Assembly: GCA_019637295.1 (NCBI GenBank)
Contig: JAHBVX010000001.1
Span: forward strand, 781,501 to 845,500
DNA: 64,000 nt
Source of the DNA: Polyangiaceae bacterium
GTDB taxonomy: Bacteria; Myxococcota_A; Polyangia; Polyangiales; Polyangiaceae
Reading direction: 5' to 3'
The translations under genes and the position numbers were made by a program. Shown in pieces: positions 1-11,736 of this stretch. The notes under the pieces were generated by a model. The model was not told where the DNA came from and ran no database searches. It saw only the letters and a list, made by a program, of their open reading frames with translations. The first letter of the stretch is position 1, and every line of letters starts with the position of its first letter.

Positions 1-2521
<2,521 letters not shown>

Positions 2522-2659
2522 GGCTTACCTCTCTTCGGCGAAGTGGCGGAATGCAACGGGTGAGCGGCCGTCGCGGGCAGAATGCTTCGTTGGGTGTGGG
2601 CTACACGTCGACTCCGCACGCGAAGCGCTCGGCACGAAATGTGCGTTCCTGGGATCGCC

Positions 2660-3172
2660 ATGAAAGTCCTCAACCTCGCCAACCAGTGCCCCGCGATGAT
2701 CCCCATGGACGCCAGCGTGGGGGCCGCACGCCGGGAAGCGGAGCGTCTCGGCTCCCACTATCTGATGGTGAAGGACGATGACGAGCTGGCCGGTATCTTG
2801 TGCCAATGCGATCTGCGAGACCCGCCAGACGACACCTGCGTCGCCGCGATCCTCCACTCGCCGTTCGTGTTCGTCACGACAGAGGCGTCGGGTTCCGACG
2901 CGGCTGCCGTCATGCTCGAGTGCGGGGTTGGGTGCCTGCCGGTGCTCAGCCCCGACGGTCGACTGTTCGGTATCATCACACGACGGCAGCTGCGGAGCGC
3001 CGGGTGCTTGCCGGACGACCGCGGAATCGACCGCTGCGCGTCCTGCTTGGCTACCCATGATCTTCATCGCGCATCTAGCCAGGCGGAGGTGGTCTTCTGC
3101 GGCGACTGCCTCGAGCGAGCGCGGTCCCATGAAGGTCTCGAACACCCCATGACCTTGGGCGGCTCGGACTAG
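2660..3172 (+). CDS. CBS-domain-pair protein with C-terminal CxxC/CxxC motif
   Basis: A 170-residue soluble protein. Residues 1-118 form a CBS pair (NQCPAMIPMDASVGAA..., VGCLPVLSPDGRLFGIITRRQL), a fold that usually senses adenine nucleotides. The C-terminus has CASC followed about 20 residues later by CGDC, which could form a small zinc ribbon. ATG 2660 begins MKVLNLANQCP, the usual start of a CBS pair. It is divergent from the HAMP kinase, with 138 bp between the starts, and upstream of a sigma-54 activator. Role unknown; regulation of a neighbour by nucleotide or metal binding is only an inference. Confidence 0.7.
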   Translation: MKVLNLANQCPAMIPMDASVGAARREAERLGSHYLMVKDDDELAGILCQCDLRDPPDDTCVAAILHSPFVFVTTEASGSDAAAVMLECGVGCLPVLSPDGRLFGIITRRQLRSAGCLPDDRGIDRCASCLATHDLHRASSQAEVVFCGDCLERARSHEGLEHPMTLGGSD

Positions 3173-3330
3173 TCGAAGTCGCATGAACTCCCCGCTTAGA
3201 GCATGAGCTGTGCCGTGCCCCATGTCGCGACAAAGCGCCCGAGAAGGCGTGTGGAATCCTGCAACATGTCGCGGATGTCCCCCGCGGTCGGGGAGTTGCG
3301 CCGAGCCGTGCTGGGTGGGAGCATGAAGCC

Positions 3331-4689
3331 ATGAGCTGCCGAGTTCTCTTCCTCGAGGAGCGCGGCGTGGATCCCCGCGTTCAGCATGCACTGGCCCGAG
3401 CCTTCGACCTCGTGACAGCGAGGAGCGTGGATGGCCTCCGAGGCCAGCGCTTCGAGGTCGCCGTGGTGGGACCAGAGGGCAAGCCACCCGCGCAGGTCTG
3501 CCAACGCTTGCTCGCCGACCAGATCGCTCACGAGATCGTGTTGCTCGGGTCCAGGCCTTCGCTTCGGGACGCGGTTGCGGCGATCCACGCGGGTGCAACG
3601 GACTTCGTGCCCGAAGGAAGCGATCCCGAGCAGGTCGTCGCCCGTGTGCGCGAGGCCAGCGAACGCCGGGGTCTGGTCACCCAGCTCGCCCAACTGCAAG
3701 ACACCGTCACCGTTCCAGACACTTCGTTTCCAAGCCTGCTCGGCAGCAGCGACGCGATGCAGATTCTACGTGAGCGCCTGCGTCGGGTCGCTCCATCCGA
3801 AGCTACGGTGCTCATCCTCGGCGAGAGCGGCTCTGGCAAGGAGCTCGTCGCGCGTGCCATCCACGAAGGCAGCCCGCGGCGGAAGGGCCCGTTCGTGGCG
3901 GTCAATTGTAGCGCCATCGCTCCACAGCTGATGGAGAGCGAGTTCTTCGGACATGCCAAGGGGGCGTTCACGGACGCCAGCTCGGATCGCGTCGGTCTGT
4001 TGGCGCAGTCGTCGTCCGGCACGCTCTTCTTGGACGAGGTCGGCGACATGGCGCTGGACGTGCAGGCCAAGCTGCTCAGAGCGCTGCAGGAGCGAGCGGT
4101 GCGGCCCCTCGGCCAGCAGCGCGAAGTGCCCTTCGACTCGCGGGTCATCGCGGCGACGCGCTGCGACCTCGCTGACGAGGTCGCCCGGGGTCGCTTTCGC
4201 CAGGACTTGTACTTCCGTCTGAACGTCGTGTCGGTGCGAGTGCCCCCTCTGCGTGACCGCAACGGGGACATTCTGCTCCTGGCTCAGCACTTCATGCAGT
4301 TGGCGTCGCAACAGACAGGTCGCGCATTCGGCCTCACTCCCGCGGCTGCGCGGGCGCTCCTCGGCCACGGGTGGCCTGGCAACGTGCGAGAACTCGAGCA
4401 CCGCATCACGTCGGCGGTGGCCGCCGCGCGCTACGACCACATCCGCGCCGCGGATCTCCGCATCGGCAACGAGCGGCGCATGCCATCCATCGCAGACGCG
4501 ACGGATTTGGCGCCGCTGTCTCAGGTCGAGAAGACGCACATCCTCAACGTCCTCGAGACCGCGGACGGCAACAAGGCGTTGGCGGCCCGATTGCTTGGAG
4601 TCGACCGCAAGACGCTCTATCGAAAGCTCAAGGAATACGCGGGCCCCGAGCCTTCGCCACGCGCGAGGATGGACTCACATCCCGAGTGA
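3331..4689 (+). CDS. Sigma-54-dependent activator with pseudo-receiver domain and GAFTDA loop
   Basis: A 452-residue bacterial enhancer-binding protein. The first ~115 residues look like a receiver fold (VVGPEG, LLADQIAHEIVLLGS, AAIHAGATDFV) but have no aspartate at the usual phosphorylation strand, so this is probably a pseudo-receiver. The central AAA+ domain has Walker A GESGSGKE, Walker B LFLDEVGD and a sensor region. Its sigma-54 contact loop reads GAFTDA instead of the canonical GAFTGA. The C-terminal Fis-type helix-turn-helix is GNKALAARLLGVDRKTLYRKL. It converges on another activator, with 3 bp between the stop codons. Input is likely not classical phosphorylation. Confidence 0.88.
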   Translation: MSCRVLFLEERGVDPRVQHALARAFDLVTARSVDGLRGQRFEVAVVGPEGKPPAQVCQRLLADQIAHEIVLLGSRPSLRDAVAAIHAGATDFVPEGSDPEQVVARVREASERRGLVTQLAQLQDTVTVPDTSFPSLLGSSDAMQILRERLRRVAPSEATVLILGESGSGKELVARAIHEGSPRRKGPFVAVNCSAIAPQLMESEFFGHAKGAFTDASSDRVGLLAQSSSGTLFLDEVGDMALDVQAKLLRALQERAVRPLGQQREVPFDSRVIAATRCDLADEVARGRFRQDLYFRLNVVSVRVPPLRDRNGDILLLAQHFMQLASQQTGRAFGLTPAAARALLGHGWPGNVRELEHRITSAVAAARYDHIRAADLRIGNERRMPSIADATDLAPLSQVEKTHILNVLETADGNKALAARLLGVDRKTLYRKLKEYAGPEPSPRARMDSHPE

Positions 4690-4692
4690 GAT

Positions 4693-6069
4693 TCACTTCG
4701 GCGCGGTGAGCCCAAGTTGTCGGAGCTTGCGATACAGGGTCGCCCGGTCGATACCGAGCTTGCGCGCGGCTTCGGCCTTGTTCCACCCTACCGCACGCAG
4801 TACTACGCCAATGTGCCGGCGCTCGACCTCCTGCAGCGACGTCGGCTCTATCTCGGTCCTCTGGGCCGGGACCCTGCGGGAGCGGATGCCGGTCGGTAGT
4901 TCCTCGAAACCGATGCGCCCCCCGGACGCCATGACCGCCGCGGAGGTCATGCAGTTCTCGAGCTCGCGGACGTTGCCCGGCCAGTGGTGGGCCATGAGAA
5001 GCTCCTCCGCTTGACGTGTCAGCACGTACTCCGTCCCACCGCCCGCCCGCGCCAGGAAGTGCTTGGCCAACTCCACGACGTCCAGTCCTCGATCCCGCAG
5101 TGGAGGCAGGTGGATTCTGAAGACGTTGACGCGAAAGTAGAGGTCCTCCCGGAAGGTGCCCAGGGTCACGGCGCGTTCGAGGTGCTTGTTCGTTGCGGCG
5201 ATTACCCGCGTGTCGAAGGGGACCTCGCGAGTCGACCCGATGGGCCGCACCACGCGCTCCTGCAGCGCTCTGAGCAACTTGGGCTGCAGTTCGAGCGGCA
5301 TGTCACCGAGCTCGTCGAGCAACAACGTCCCTCCGCGGCTCTGGACCATCAGCCCCGGCCGAGCCGTCTGCGCGCCCGTGAACGCGCCGCGCTCGTGGCC
5401 AAACAACTCGGACTCGAGCAGGTTGGCCGGCATGGCCGCGCAGCTCACCGCGACGAACGGACCGTCGCGCCGAGCGCTCGCCTGGTGGATGGCGCGCGCG
5501 ACGAGCTCCTTGCCGGTCCCGCTCTCGCCCGTGACCAGAACCTTGGTATCGGTCGCTGCGGCTCGGATGATCTGCGTGCGCACCTCGTTCATGGCGTCGC
5601 TTCCGCCGACCATGTCGGTCAGTGCGTGGCCCGGGTCCACTGGCGTGGTCAGGCGGGTCACGGTTGGGACCTCCCGCGCGCGAGCGAAGGCACGTTCGAG
5701 CGCGTCCTTGAGCTGCCCAAGCTCGAGCGGTTTGGTGATGAAGTCAAAAGCACCAGCGCGCAGGGCGGCTACCGCGGAGCGGACGTCGCCGAAGGCCGTC
5801 ATCACGATCACCGGAATGTCGGGGCGGTCCCCGCTCAGGCGGCGACAGAGCTCGATGCCATCCATCCCCGGCATCTTCACGTCCGTCAGGACCGCATCCA
5901 CATCCTGGGTATCGAGGCTGCGCAGTGCGCTTGCCGCGTTGGGCTCGACGCTAGCCAAGTAGCCGGACTCCGAGAGCGCCTCGGCCAACGCGACGCGGAT
6001 CTCTGCGTCGTCCTCGACGACGAGTACTCGCGCATCTCGCGAGGTGATGACCGGTTCACGCCCTTGCAC
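4693..6069 (-). CDS. NtrC-family sigma-54-dependent response regulator
   Basis: A 458-residue response regulator. The receiver domain (about 12-125) has the acidic pair VVEDD, phospho-acceptor Asp63 in LTDVKMPGMDG, the conserved Thr (VIVMTAFGD) and Lys (FITKPLE). The AAA+ domain follows with GESGTGKE, an intact GAFTGA loop and LLLDELGD. A Fis-type HTH closes the protein (GWNKAEAARKLGIDRATLYRKL). Length and order are those of NtrC/AtoC proteins. GTG 6069 is chosen because AGAGGG lies just upstream and the receiver follows directly; the frame is open further upstream but that part is low-complexity Arg-rich. No cognate histidine kinase is adjacent, so it may be an orphan. Confidence 0.9.
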   Translation of the reverse strand: MQGREPVITSRDARVLVVEDDAEIRVALAEALSESGYLASVEPNAASALRSLDTQDVDAVLTDVKMPGMDGIELCRRLSGDRPDIPVIVMTAFGDVRSAVAALRAGAFDFITKPLELGQLKDALERAFARAREVPTVTRLTTPVDPGHALTDMVGGSDAMNEVRTQIIRAAATDTKVLVTGESGTGKELVARAIHQASARRDGPFVAVSCAAMPANLLESELFGHERGAFTGAQTARPGLMVQSRGGTLLLDELGDMPLELQPKLLRALQERVVRPIGSTREVPFDTRVIAATNKHLERAVTLGTFREDLYFRVNVFRIHLPPLRDRGLDVVELAKHFLARAGGGTEYVLTRQAEELLMAHHWPGNVRELENCMTSAAVMASGGRIGFEELPTGIRSRRVPAQRTEIEPTSLQEVERRHIGVVLRAVGWNKAEAARKLGIDRATLYRKLRQLGLTAPK

Positions 6070-6182
6070 GCACCCTCTATGATGGGTCGGGTATCCCTTG
6101 ACGCAAGCCGCGATGCAATCCCAGAAGCGTCGCGTTTCGCCCCGAGGTCGCCGATCTGGGCCGCAAATGTGTGGCATGGCCG

Positions 6183-7883
6183 TCACCGGCGTGCCGCGCG
6201 AAGCACCGTGGCGCGATCGCGTTCGTCCAGCTCGCGTGCCAGGCGCTGCACCAACGCTTCCGTCGACAGCGACGGTCGGGGCGAGCAAGCCGCAGCGCGT
6301 CGGCCCTGCAGGAACGCAAACTGTCCGGAACGATGGTCGCCGAGGGCGAGGAACCGAGCGGTGGACTGGGCGATGAGTTCTCGCATCAAACGCAGCGCGG
6401 GGATGTTGCACGACTGCGCGAGCGCGACTGCGATGGGCGTGCGTGTCCTCAGTGAGTACTCGACCGCCTGAGCGACCTGCGTCCTGGTCGCCAGATTGGC
6501 TGCGATCAGTCGTTCGCCGATGAGCTCGCTCTTCTCGCTCGATGCAATCAGGGACACCACGCCGTCTCGAAAGTAGACTCGGCGCCAGCGTGGCCCATCC
6601 TGCACGACCAACGCGCCCGTTCGCTTCTCCTCCAAGATGGCGGTGAGACAGCGCATCAGCGGTGCCGCGCGGAGCGGTAGCCAGGGAACTTCCTGCGGGA
6701 GCGGAGCATACTCCTGGCGCGTCGCGAGACCCTCCAGGAGGGATGCGGAGGCGTCGCGACAGGCCACCGGGCGATCACCTGTCGCGATCTGGCGAGCGGC
6801 TTCGGCCACCCGTGCCGAGAGGATGGATCGGACTCCGCTTCCTGGATACTGGACCGGGCGAACACTGGGCATGGCGTGGAGGTAGCGCGGTCTGGGCGAG
6901 GTCTCGGCCGTGTCCCGCGCCACGTGACTCACGCTCAGTGACGCGACGACCCGAGCCAACGAATGGCGGCTGACTGGGGTGCCCAGGTGGGCGAGCCTGG
7001 CTCGCAGCGCGCTCGCCATGCAACCTGCCGACGGGTAGCGCTCCCAGGCGTCGTGCGACAGGGCTCGTGCCAAGATCGGGCTGAGTGGCTCACACTTCGC
7101 GGCTGCCCAGGACGGCAGACCAGCAGCGTAGTTCTCGGTCAGCACCTCGAGATCCGCGCCTGTCCGGTAGAGCGGCTCCCCGCTCAGGAGCTGAGCAATC
7201 ACCACGGCGGCAGCGAAGACGTCCGTCCGCTGGTCGACCTCGGTGCCCGCGATCTGCTCTGGAGACATGGTGCCGCGCTTACCGCAGCCGTTGGCACGCT
7301 CACCTGCGTCCTGGGCGATGCCGAAGTCGGCGAGGTACACGTGGCCGGTGGTCGAGACGAGGATGTTGGTCGCCGAGACATCGCAGTGCACGGTGGGTCG
7401 GCGCCCGTCGAGGGTGTGCCGGTGCAGGGCGTCGAGGGCGTCGAGCAGGCTCGTCGCGATGTGAAGCATCGCGTCGAGCGGAATCGCGCTCTGCCCCTGA
7501 GCTCGCGTCTGCAGCGCCGAGAGGGACAGCCCGCGCACTCGAGGCATCACCAGGAAGGGGACCCCGTTGCTCTCGCCCGTCGCGAGCGCACCGAGCAAGT
7601 TGGGATGCCGCAGGGACGAACAGAGAACCGCTTCACGAGCGAAGAGCTGGCGAACTCGAGCGCTGTTCGCGCCGTCCGAACGCGGCACCTTGATCGCAAC
7701 CTCCGAACCGGTTCGCGTGCAGCGGGCGCTCCAGACCTCTCCCATGCCGCCTCGGCCCAGCAGCCTCGAGAGGACATACCCGCCAAGCTCATGCCCGGCT
7801 GCAACGCCGGCGCCGGTGGCGCGGGTGCCGCTCTCCGGAGCAGGAACGGTGGCACGTTCCTCTGGGCGCAGCGCGGGTTGCAT
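6183..7883 (-). CDS. Ser/Thr protein kinase with C-terminal PATAN (DUF4388) domain
   Basis: A 566-residue cytoplasmic eukaryotic-type kinase. The catalytic domain spans about residues 35-295: glycine loop GRGGMGEV (43-50), VAIK with Lys65, catalytic loop HCDVSATN (166-173) and DFG (186-188). The usual HRD is HCD here, so the arginine that couples the activation loop is missing; catalytic Asp168 and the metal Asn are kept. The last ~160 residues form a PATAN/DUF4388 module (LTAILEEKRTGALVVQDG, VYFRDGVVSLIAS, GERLIAANLATRTQVAQAV), common in myxobacterial signalling proteins. ATG 7883 is preceded by GGTGGAGG. The non-RD type suggests regulation other than activation-loop phosphorylation. Confidence 0.88.
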   Translation of the reverse strand: MQPALRPEERATVPAPESGTRATGAGVAAGHELGGYVLSRLLGRGGMGEVWSARCTRTGSEVAIKVPRSDGANSARVRQLFAREAVLCSSLRHPNLLGALATGESNGVPFLVMPRVRGLSLSALQTRAQGQSAIPLDAMLHIATSLLDALDALHRHTLDGRRPTVHCDVSATNILVSTTGHVYLADFGIAQDAGERANGCGKRGTMSPEQIAGTEVDQRTDVFAAAVVIAQLLSGEPLYRTGADLEVLTENYAAGLPSWAAAKCEPLSPILARALSHDAWERYPSAGCMASALRARLAHLGTPVSRHSLARVVASLSVSHVARDTAETSPRPRYLHAMPSVRPVQYPGSGVRSILSARVAEAARQIATGDRPVACRDASASLLEGLATRQEYAPLPQEVPWLPLRAAPLMRCLTAILEEKRTGALVVQDGPRWRRVYFRDGVVSLIASSEKSELIGERLIAANLATRTQVAQAVEYSLRTRTPIAVALAQSCNIPALRLMRELIAQSTARFLALGDHRSGQFAFLQGRRAAACSPRPSLSTEALVQRLARELDERDRATVLRAARR

Positions 7884-8085
7884 GTGCCTCCACCAAGCAG
7901 AACTCGTGCCACCGCGCCATCGCACGTATTGGCGCCGAAGGAGCGCTGCGACGTAGGGGACTTGTGCAACATGAAGGAGAAGTCCCCGCTGCCCTCGGGC
8001 CGAGTGCAAGACCGGTGAATTCGTCGGCCCCACCCCACGCGGGCCGGCTCCGCCAGCGCGAGCTGGGTCGCTTCTCGACAGCCCT

Positions 8086-10068
8086 TCAGTTCCCGTTCCA
8101 GTCGCCAGCGACGAGGCGGCCGTTCACCCGGCTCAGCGGGAAATTCCCGCTCGTGTACCAGCCGGTGGCACCACCGTACGCCATGCCGGTGCCGGTCCCT
8201 TTCCACACGTGGTAGCGGAACGTACCGTTCGAGTATTGGTACGCTGCGATCACGTCCGCGCGACCGTCTGCGTCCAGGTCCGCGGCGGCGACGCGATCGC
8301 CCACGTTGGATAGCGCATACCCGCTCTCGACGCTCCAGGAGCTCGACTGCAACACGAAAGACGAGCCGGTGGAGGTCCAGACCCAGAGCCTGGCGCCGCT
8401 GGTGCCGTGGTTGCGCAGCATGGCGATGTCGTCCCTACCGTCGCCGTCGAAGTCGCCGGCGACCATCCGCCCCGCTACCGGGCCCAGCGCGAACTGACCA
8501 CTTTGATACCAGCCACTGGCGCCGGCGTACGCCAGCGTGCTGCCGCTCGCCAGCCAGACGTGGAAGCGAAAGGTGCCGTCGGCGTACTGGTACGCGGTCG
8601 CAACGTCGTCCTTGCCGTCGCCGTTGAAGTCGCCGGCGACGAAGCGATCTCCGACCTGCGACAGCGTGTATCCCGAGCTGACGCTCCAGGCCGTGGTGCC
8701 GCCAGGGAAGACCTTGATGGCTACGCCCCCGCCGCTCGGCGCGTAGAGCAGCGCGAGCTCGGACTTCTTGTCGCCGACGAAGTCGCCGGCGACGAAGCGG
8801 CCGGCTGCTGCGGACGGGTCGAGGGTGTCGTTGGCGAAGCCCGCGGCCCCGCCGTAGGTGAAGCTCGTGCCCGACGACTTCCAGGTGTGAATGCGCAGCG
8901 TGCCGTCGCACATGTGCATCGCTGCGGCGATGTCGTCCTTGCCGTCGCCATCGAAGTCGCCTGCCGCCACGCGATCGCCGACGCGGTCCAGAGCGTAGGC
9001 GCTGGACGACCATTGGCTACTTTGCAGAGTGAGACTCGAGCCCGAGCTGTTCCAAGCGTAGATGCGCGCGGATGTCGGGTCGAGCTCGTACAGCATCGCC
9101 ACCTCGCCCTTCTTGGCGGGTGTGGTCGCGCAGGGGGTGAGCTGCGTGCCGGTGTGATGCCCGGGCTCCTGGTTGATGTCGAAGGGCAGGTCCTTCGCGC
9201 AGTCCAGCCCAAACTCTCCCGTGAAGGGCTTGGAGTTGCCGTTGTAGCAGCCCGTGCCGTCGAAGGCCTCGAAGTGCAGATGGGCGATGCCTGCGTTGCT
9301 CGAGGTCGAGTCGGTGGCGTGGGCGACGGTCGCGACCTTCTGACCTTTCTGCACGACGGAGTTGACCGTGATGCCCGCGGCGGGCTTGACGTGACCCAAG
9401 GCGACGGCTCCGCCGCCGTTGAAGCGAATGCAGAGGTAGTCTCCGAGGCCGCCGCTCGGCAGCTTGGTCACCGTGCCCGCGGCGGGCGCGACGATGTCTT
9501 TGCCCCCCGAGTCGTTGTTGCCCCCGTTGCACGACTGCAGCGACACGCCGATGTCCAGCGCGTACCCGCCTCCGTGGGAGGAGCCGCGGTAGCTCTGGCA
9601 GATGTAGCTCGTCTGGGCGAAGGGTTGGCGCAGGGTCTGCGTCAACGCGAGCGGCTTTGGCTCCGCGACGGGCAGCTTGGGCGCGGTGCTCTCGATCCGC
9701 GAAGTCTCTGGCAGGAGCCACTTTGCCGACGTGCTCGGCGCCACGTCGAAACACGCACTGCCGCCCCCGGTGTTCGAGCCACCGCTTCCTCCAGTGCTCG
9801 TACTTCCCCCCGCAGGAACACCGGCGCCGCCGCCACTCGAGGTGCCGCCCCCGTCGCCAGCGCTCCCGCCGCTGCCGACTCCCGCGCCACCGCCGGCGCT
9901 CGAGCCTCCGCTGGGCCAGGTGCTACTCTCCGACCGAGGAGGCTCCGCCCCACGATGTCGTCGCGCCGCCGCTACACGCTCTGCGCTGCGCTGCTCGCGC
10001 TCGGCTGCCGCGAAGCGGCCGGGCAACAGCCGCCTCCGGCCGAGAGCGCGCCCGAGCCCACGCGCCAA
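8086..10068 (-). CDS. M23-type peptidase with FG-GAP/VCBS repeats; 5' end uncertain
   Basis: Up to 660 residues. After a Gly/Ser linker (about 50-105) comes a LytM/M23 endopeptidase domain with the zinc motifs HGGGYALD and HLHF, expected to cleave peptidoglycan peptides. The C-terminal half has five FG-GAP/VCBS propeller blades with Ca-binding DFDGDGKDD, DFNGDGKDD and DFDGDGRDD loops. The product should be exported, yet no signal peptide precedes the linker. The frame has no ATG or GTG before the catalytic domain; only TTG 10068 is available, which lies 113 bp inside the divergent M15 gene. The gene may be 5'-truncated or start unconventionally. The domain calls are firm; the start is not. 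Confidence 0.75.
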   Translation of the reverse strand: MARGLGRALGRRRLLPGRFAAAEREQRSAERVAAARRHRGAEPPRSESSTWPSGGSSAGGGAGVGSGGSAGDGGGTSSGGGAGVPAGGSTSTGGSGGSNTGGGSACFDVAPSTSAKWLLPETSRIESTAPKLPVAEPKPLALTQTLRQPFAQTSYICQSYRGSSHGGGYALDIGVSLQSCNGGNNDSGGKDIVAPAAGTVTKLPSGGLGDYLCIRFNGGGAVALGHVKPAAGITVNSVVQKGQKVATVAHATDSTSSNAGIAHLHFEAFDGTGCYNGNSKPFTGEFGLDCAKDLPFDINQEPGHHTGTQLTPCATTPAKKGEVAMLYELDPTSARIYAWNSSGSSLTLQSSQWSSSAYALDRVGDRVAAGDFDGDGKDDIAAAMHMCDGTLRIHTWKSSGTSFTYGGAAGFANDTLDPSAAAGRFVAGDFVGDKKSELALLYAPSGGGVAIKVFPGGTTAWSVSSGYTLSQVGDRFVAGDFNGDGKDDVATAYQYADGTFRFHVWLASGSTLAYAGASGWYQSGQFALGPVAGRMVAGDFDGDGRDDIAMLRNHGTSGARLWVWTSTGSSFVLQSSSWSVESGYALSNVGDRVAAADLDADGRADVIAAYQYSNGTFRYHVWKGTGTGMAYGGATGWYTSGNFPLSRVNGRLVAGDWNGN

Positions 10069-10761
10069 CTGCGGCCGCCCTCAGCTTCGACCGCAGCGCT
10101 GTCTCCCTCGCCGTCACCCACCTTGACCGCCGAGCCCCGCTGCCGCGAACAGCCAGCGCAGGACTTCCTGCTGCGTCGACACCAGCTGGCGAAGATTGGC
10201 GCGTCCGCCGACGAGCAACGACGGATCGAGGCCGCGCGCAAGCGCTCCGTCGACTATCGCACGCGCCACTACGGACGGTTTCCCGGCTTCGGCAGCCGGC
10301 GGGACAACCCTCACGCTCCCCAGTTCTACGCGAAGCGTACCAAGTTCATGGGGCTGCCCGTCGTGCTGCACGAGAAGATCGTGCCGGTGCTGGCGTGCGT
10401 GGAAGCAGCGCTCCGTCGCGACTGCACGGCGCAGCCGTATCGCCCGCGGCACCTCAGCGGCCTCCGGTTCGAGAACACCTTCAAGGACTACGAGGTCTCC
10501 AACCACGTGTACGGCATCGCCCTCGACATCGACTCTGACCTCAACCCGTGCTGCGGATGCGTCGGCAAGTGGAGTCAGGTAGCGGCGTGCCGCAGGCCCG
10601 TGAGCTCGCCCTTCGAGCGGATGGCCATGCCGCGCTGTTGGGTAGAGGTATTCGAACGACATGGCTTCTACTGGCTCGGACACGACGAACTGCAGGACAC
10701 CATGCACTTCGAGTTCCTGGGCGATCCCGAGCGGATCCTCCTCGACCCTCCGACGCCTTGA
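9955..10761 (+). CDS. Putative lipoprotein, M15 (VanY-like) D,D-carboxypeptidase family
   Basis: A 268-residue protein with a lipoprotein-type N-terminus (TLCAALLALGC, probable lipidated Cys) and a Pro/Ser-rich spacer. The C-terminal half resembles the M15 peptidase fold: HVYGIALDID supplies the first His and Asp ligands and DTMHFEFLG the last His, with conserved WVEVFERHGFYWLG. Such enzymes trim peptidoglycan stem peptides in the envelope. Start ATG 9955 has GAGGAGG about 10 nt upstream and a -10-like TACTCT at 9923-9928. Four Cys (CCGC...C) in the catalytic domain may form disulphides. Confidence 0.72.
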   Translation: MSSRRRYTLCAALLALGCREAAGQQPPPAESAPEPTRQLRPPSASTAALSPSPSPTLTAEPRCREQPAQDFLLRRHQLAKIGASADEQRRIEAARKRSVDYRTRHYGRFPGFGSRRDNPHAPQFYAKRTKFMGLPVVLHEKIVPVLACVEAALRRDCTAQPYRPRHLSGLRFENTFKDYEVSNHVYGIALDIDSDLNPCCGCVGKWSQVAACRRPVSSPFERMAMPRCWVEVFERHGFYWLGHDELQDTMHFEFLGDPERILLDPPTP

Positions 10762-10827
10762 GGGCAGCGGCACACGCATCGCCTGGTGAACGACCTCGAT
10801 TCGACCTAGACTCCCAGGAGGGACGCC

Positions 10828-11736
10828 ATGAAGTCGATGATGGTTGTGCTGGTTGGGGCCGCGCTCGCCTGCGTGAACTGCGGCGAGCCGAACGCGGCGG
10901 GTGACCCGCCCGCCGACTCCGGGTTGGCGGACAGCGGCGGTTGGGCGCCGGACGCCGGCGGCCAGTCCGACGCTGCGGTCGGCGCGGACGACGCCAAGAT
11001 CGTGTCCTTCGAGTTTCCTGCGGCCATCGCTTGCGAGCAGTCGGCTCAAGCCTGGGTCGAGGTCGAGAACACGGGCTCCAGTACCTGGACGCGTGAGGCC
11101 GAATACAAGCTTGGCGCCGTCGGTGACTCGGATCCACTCAGCGCCACGACCCGCGTCGAGCTACCCGACGGGGTGACGGTCGCCCCGGGTGAGAAGTGGA
11201 CCTTCGACATCACGTTGGTCGCTCCTGCCCAGTCCGGCGCTCAGCTCAGCGACTGGCAGATGCTGCGCGAGCAGGTGGCCTGGTTCGGCCAGAGCGTCGC
11301 ACCCACGGTGAACGTGGACTGCACGCCCAAGGTGCCGACCCCGTACCGCTTCGACGTGATCCAACAGGTCGCGAGTGACTACGCTCACCTGCTTCAGATC
11401 AACACGTGGGAGAGTTGTGGAGAGTTCGTACAGCGAGTGCTGGCTGCGCTCGATGATCCGGCCTGGGGGCACGTGGGCAAGACCGCCGGTGAAGGTCAGT
11501 ACTCGCCGCCGAACTTCGAGCACTGGGTCGACGGCCATCTCGTCACCGGCTTCAGTCACGACGTGATCTGGCACAAGCCGTCGAATCAGCAGGTCGACAT
11601 CATCATCAACGCGGCCGCCAACTCCGACGCCAACCCCGCCATTTGGGGGCCCGCCCAGGTGGGTTGGGAAGAGATTGACCCCGTTCACTACCGTGACAAC
11701 AACCCCTGGCTGCCGGCGGTGCCTGCCGGTCCGTGA
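10828..11736 (+). CDS. Lipoprotein with NBR1 FW-type Ig-like domain
   Basis: A 302-residue secreted lipoprotein (lipobox region VGAALACVNC). After an Asp/Gly spacer (25-55) comes a domain matching the NBR1 four-tryptophan fold: VENTGSSTWTREAEYKLGAVG, then LPDGVTVAPGEKWTFDITLVAP and WQMLREQVAWFGQ. Bacterial FW domains occur in surface proteins and may bind carbohydrate or protein; the ligand here is unknown. The last ~110 residues are unrecognised (QINTWESCGEFVQRVLAAL...). The stop overlaps the next start (GTGA), so it is cotranscribed with the acyltransferase-like gene. AGGAGGG precedes ATG 10828. Confidence 0.75.
   Translation: MKSMMVVLVGAALACVNCGEPNAAGDPPADSGLADSGGWAPDAGGQSDAAVGADDAKIVSFEFPAAIACEQSAQAWVEVENTGSSTWTREAEYKLGAVGDSDPLSATTRVELPDGVTVAPGEKWTFDITLVAPAQSGAQLSDWQMLREQVAWFGQSVAPTVNVDCTPKVPTPYRFDVIQQVASDYAHLLQINTWESCGEFVQRVLAALDDPAWGHVGKTAGEGQYSPPNFEHWVDGHLVTGFSHDVIWHKPSNQQVDIIINAAANSDANPAIWGPAQVGWEEIDPVHYRDNNPWLPAVPAGP

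Noticed and set aside
4984-6471. 495-codon plus-strand open frame
   Set aside because: Antisense to the NtrC-family regulator; no domain and no promoter. A high-GC shadow frame.
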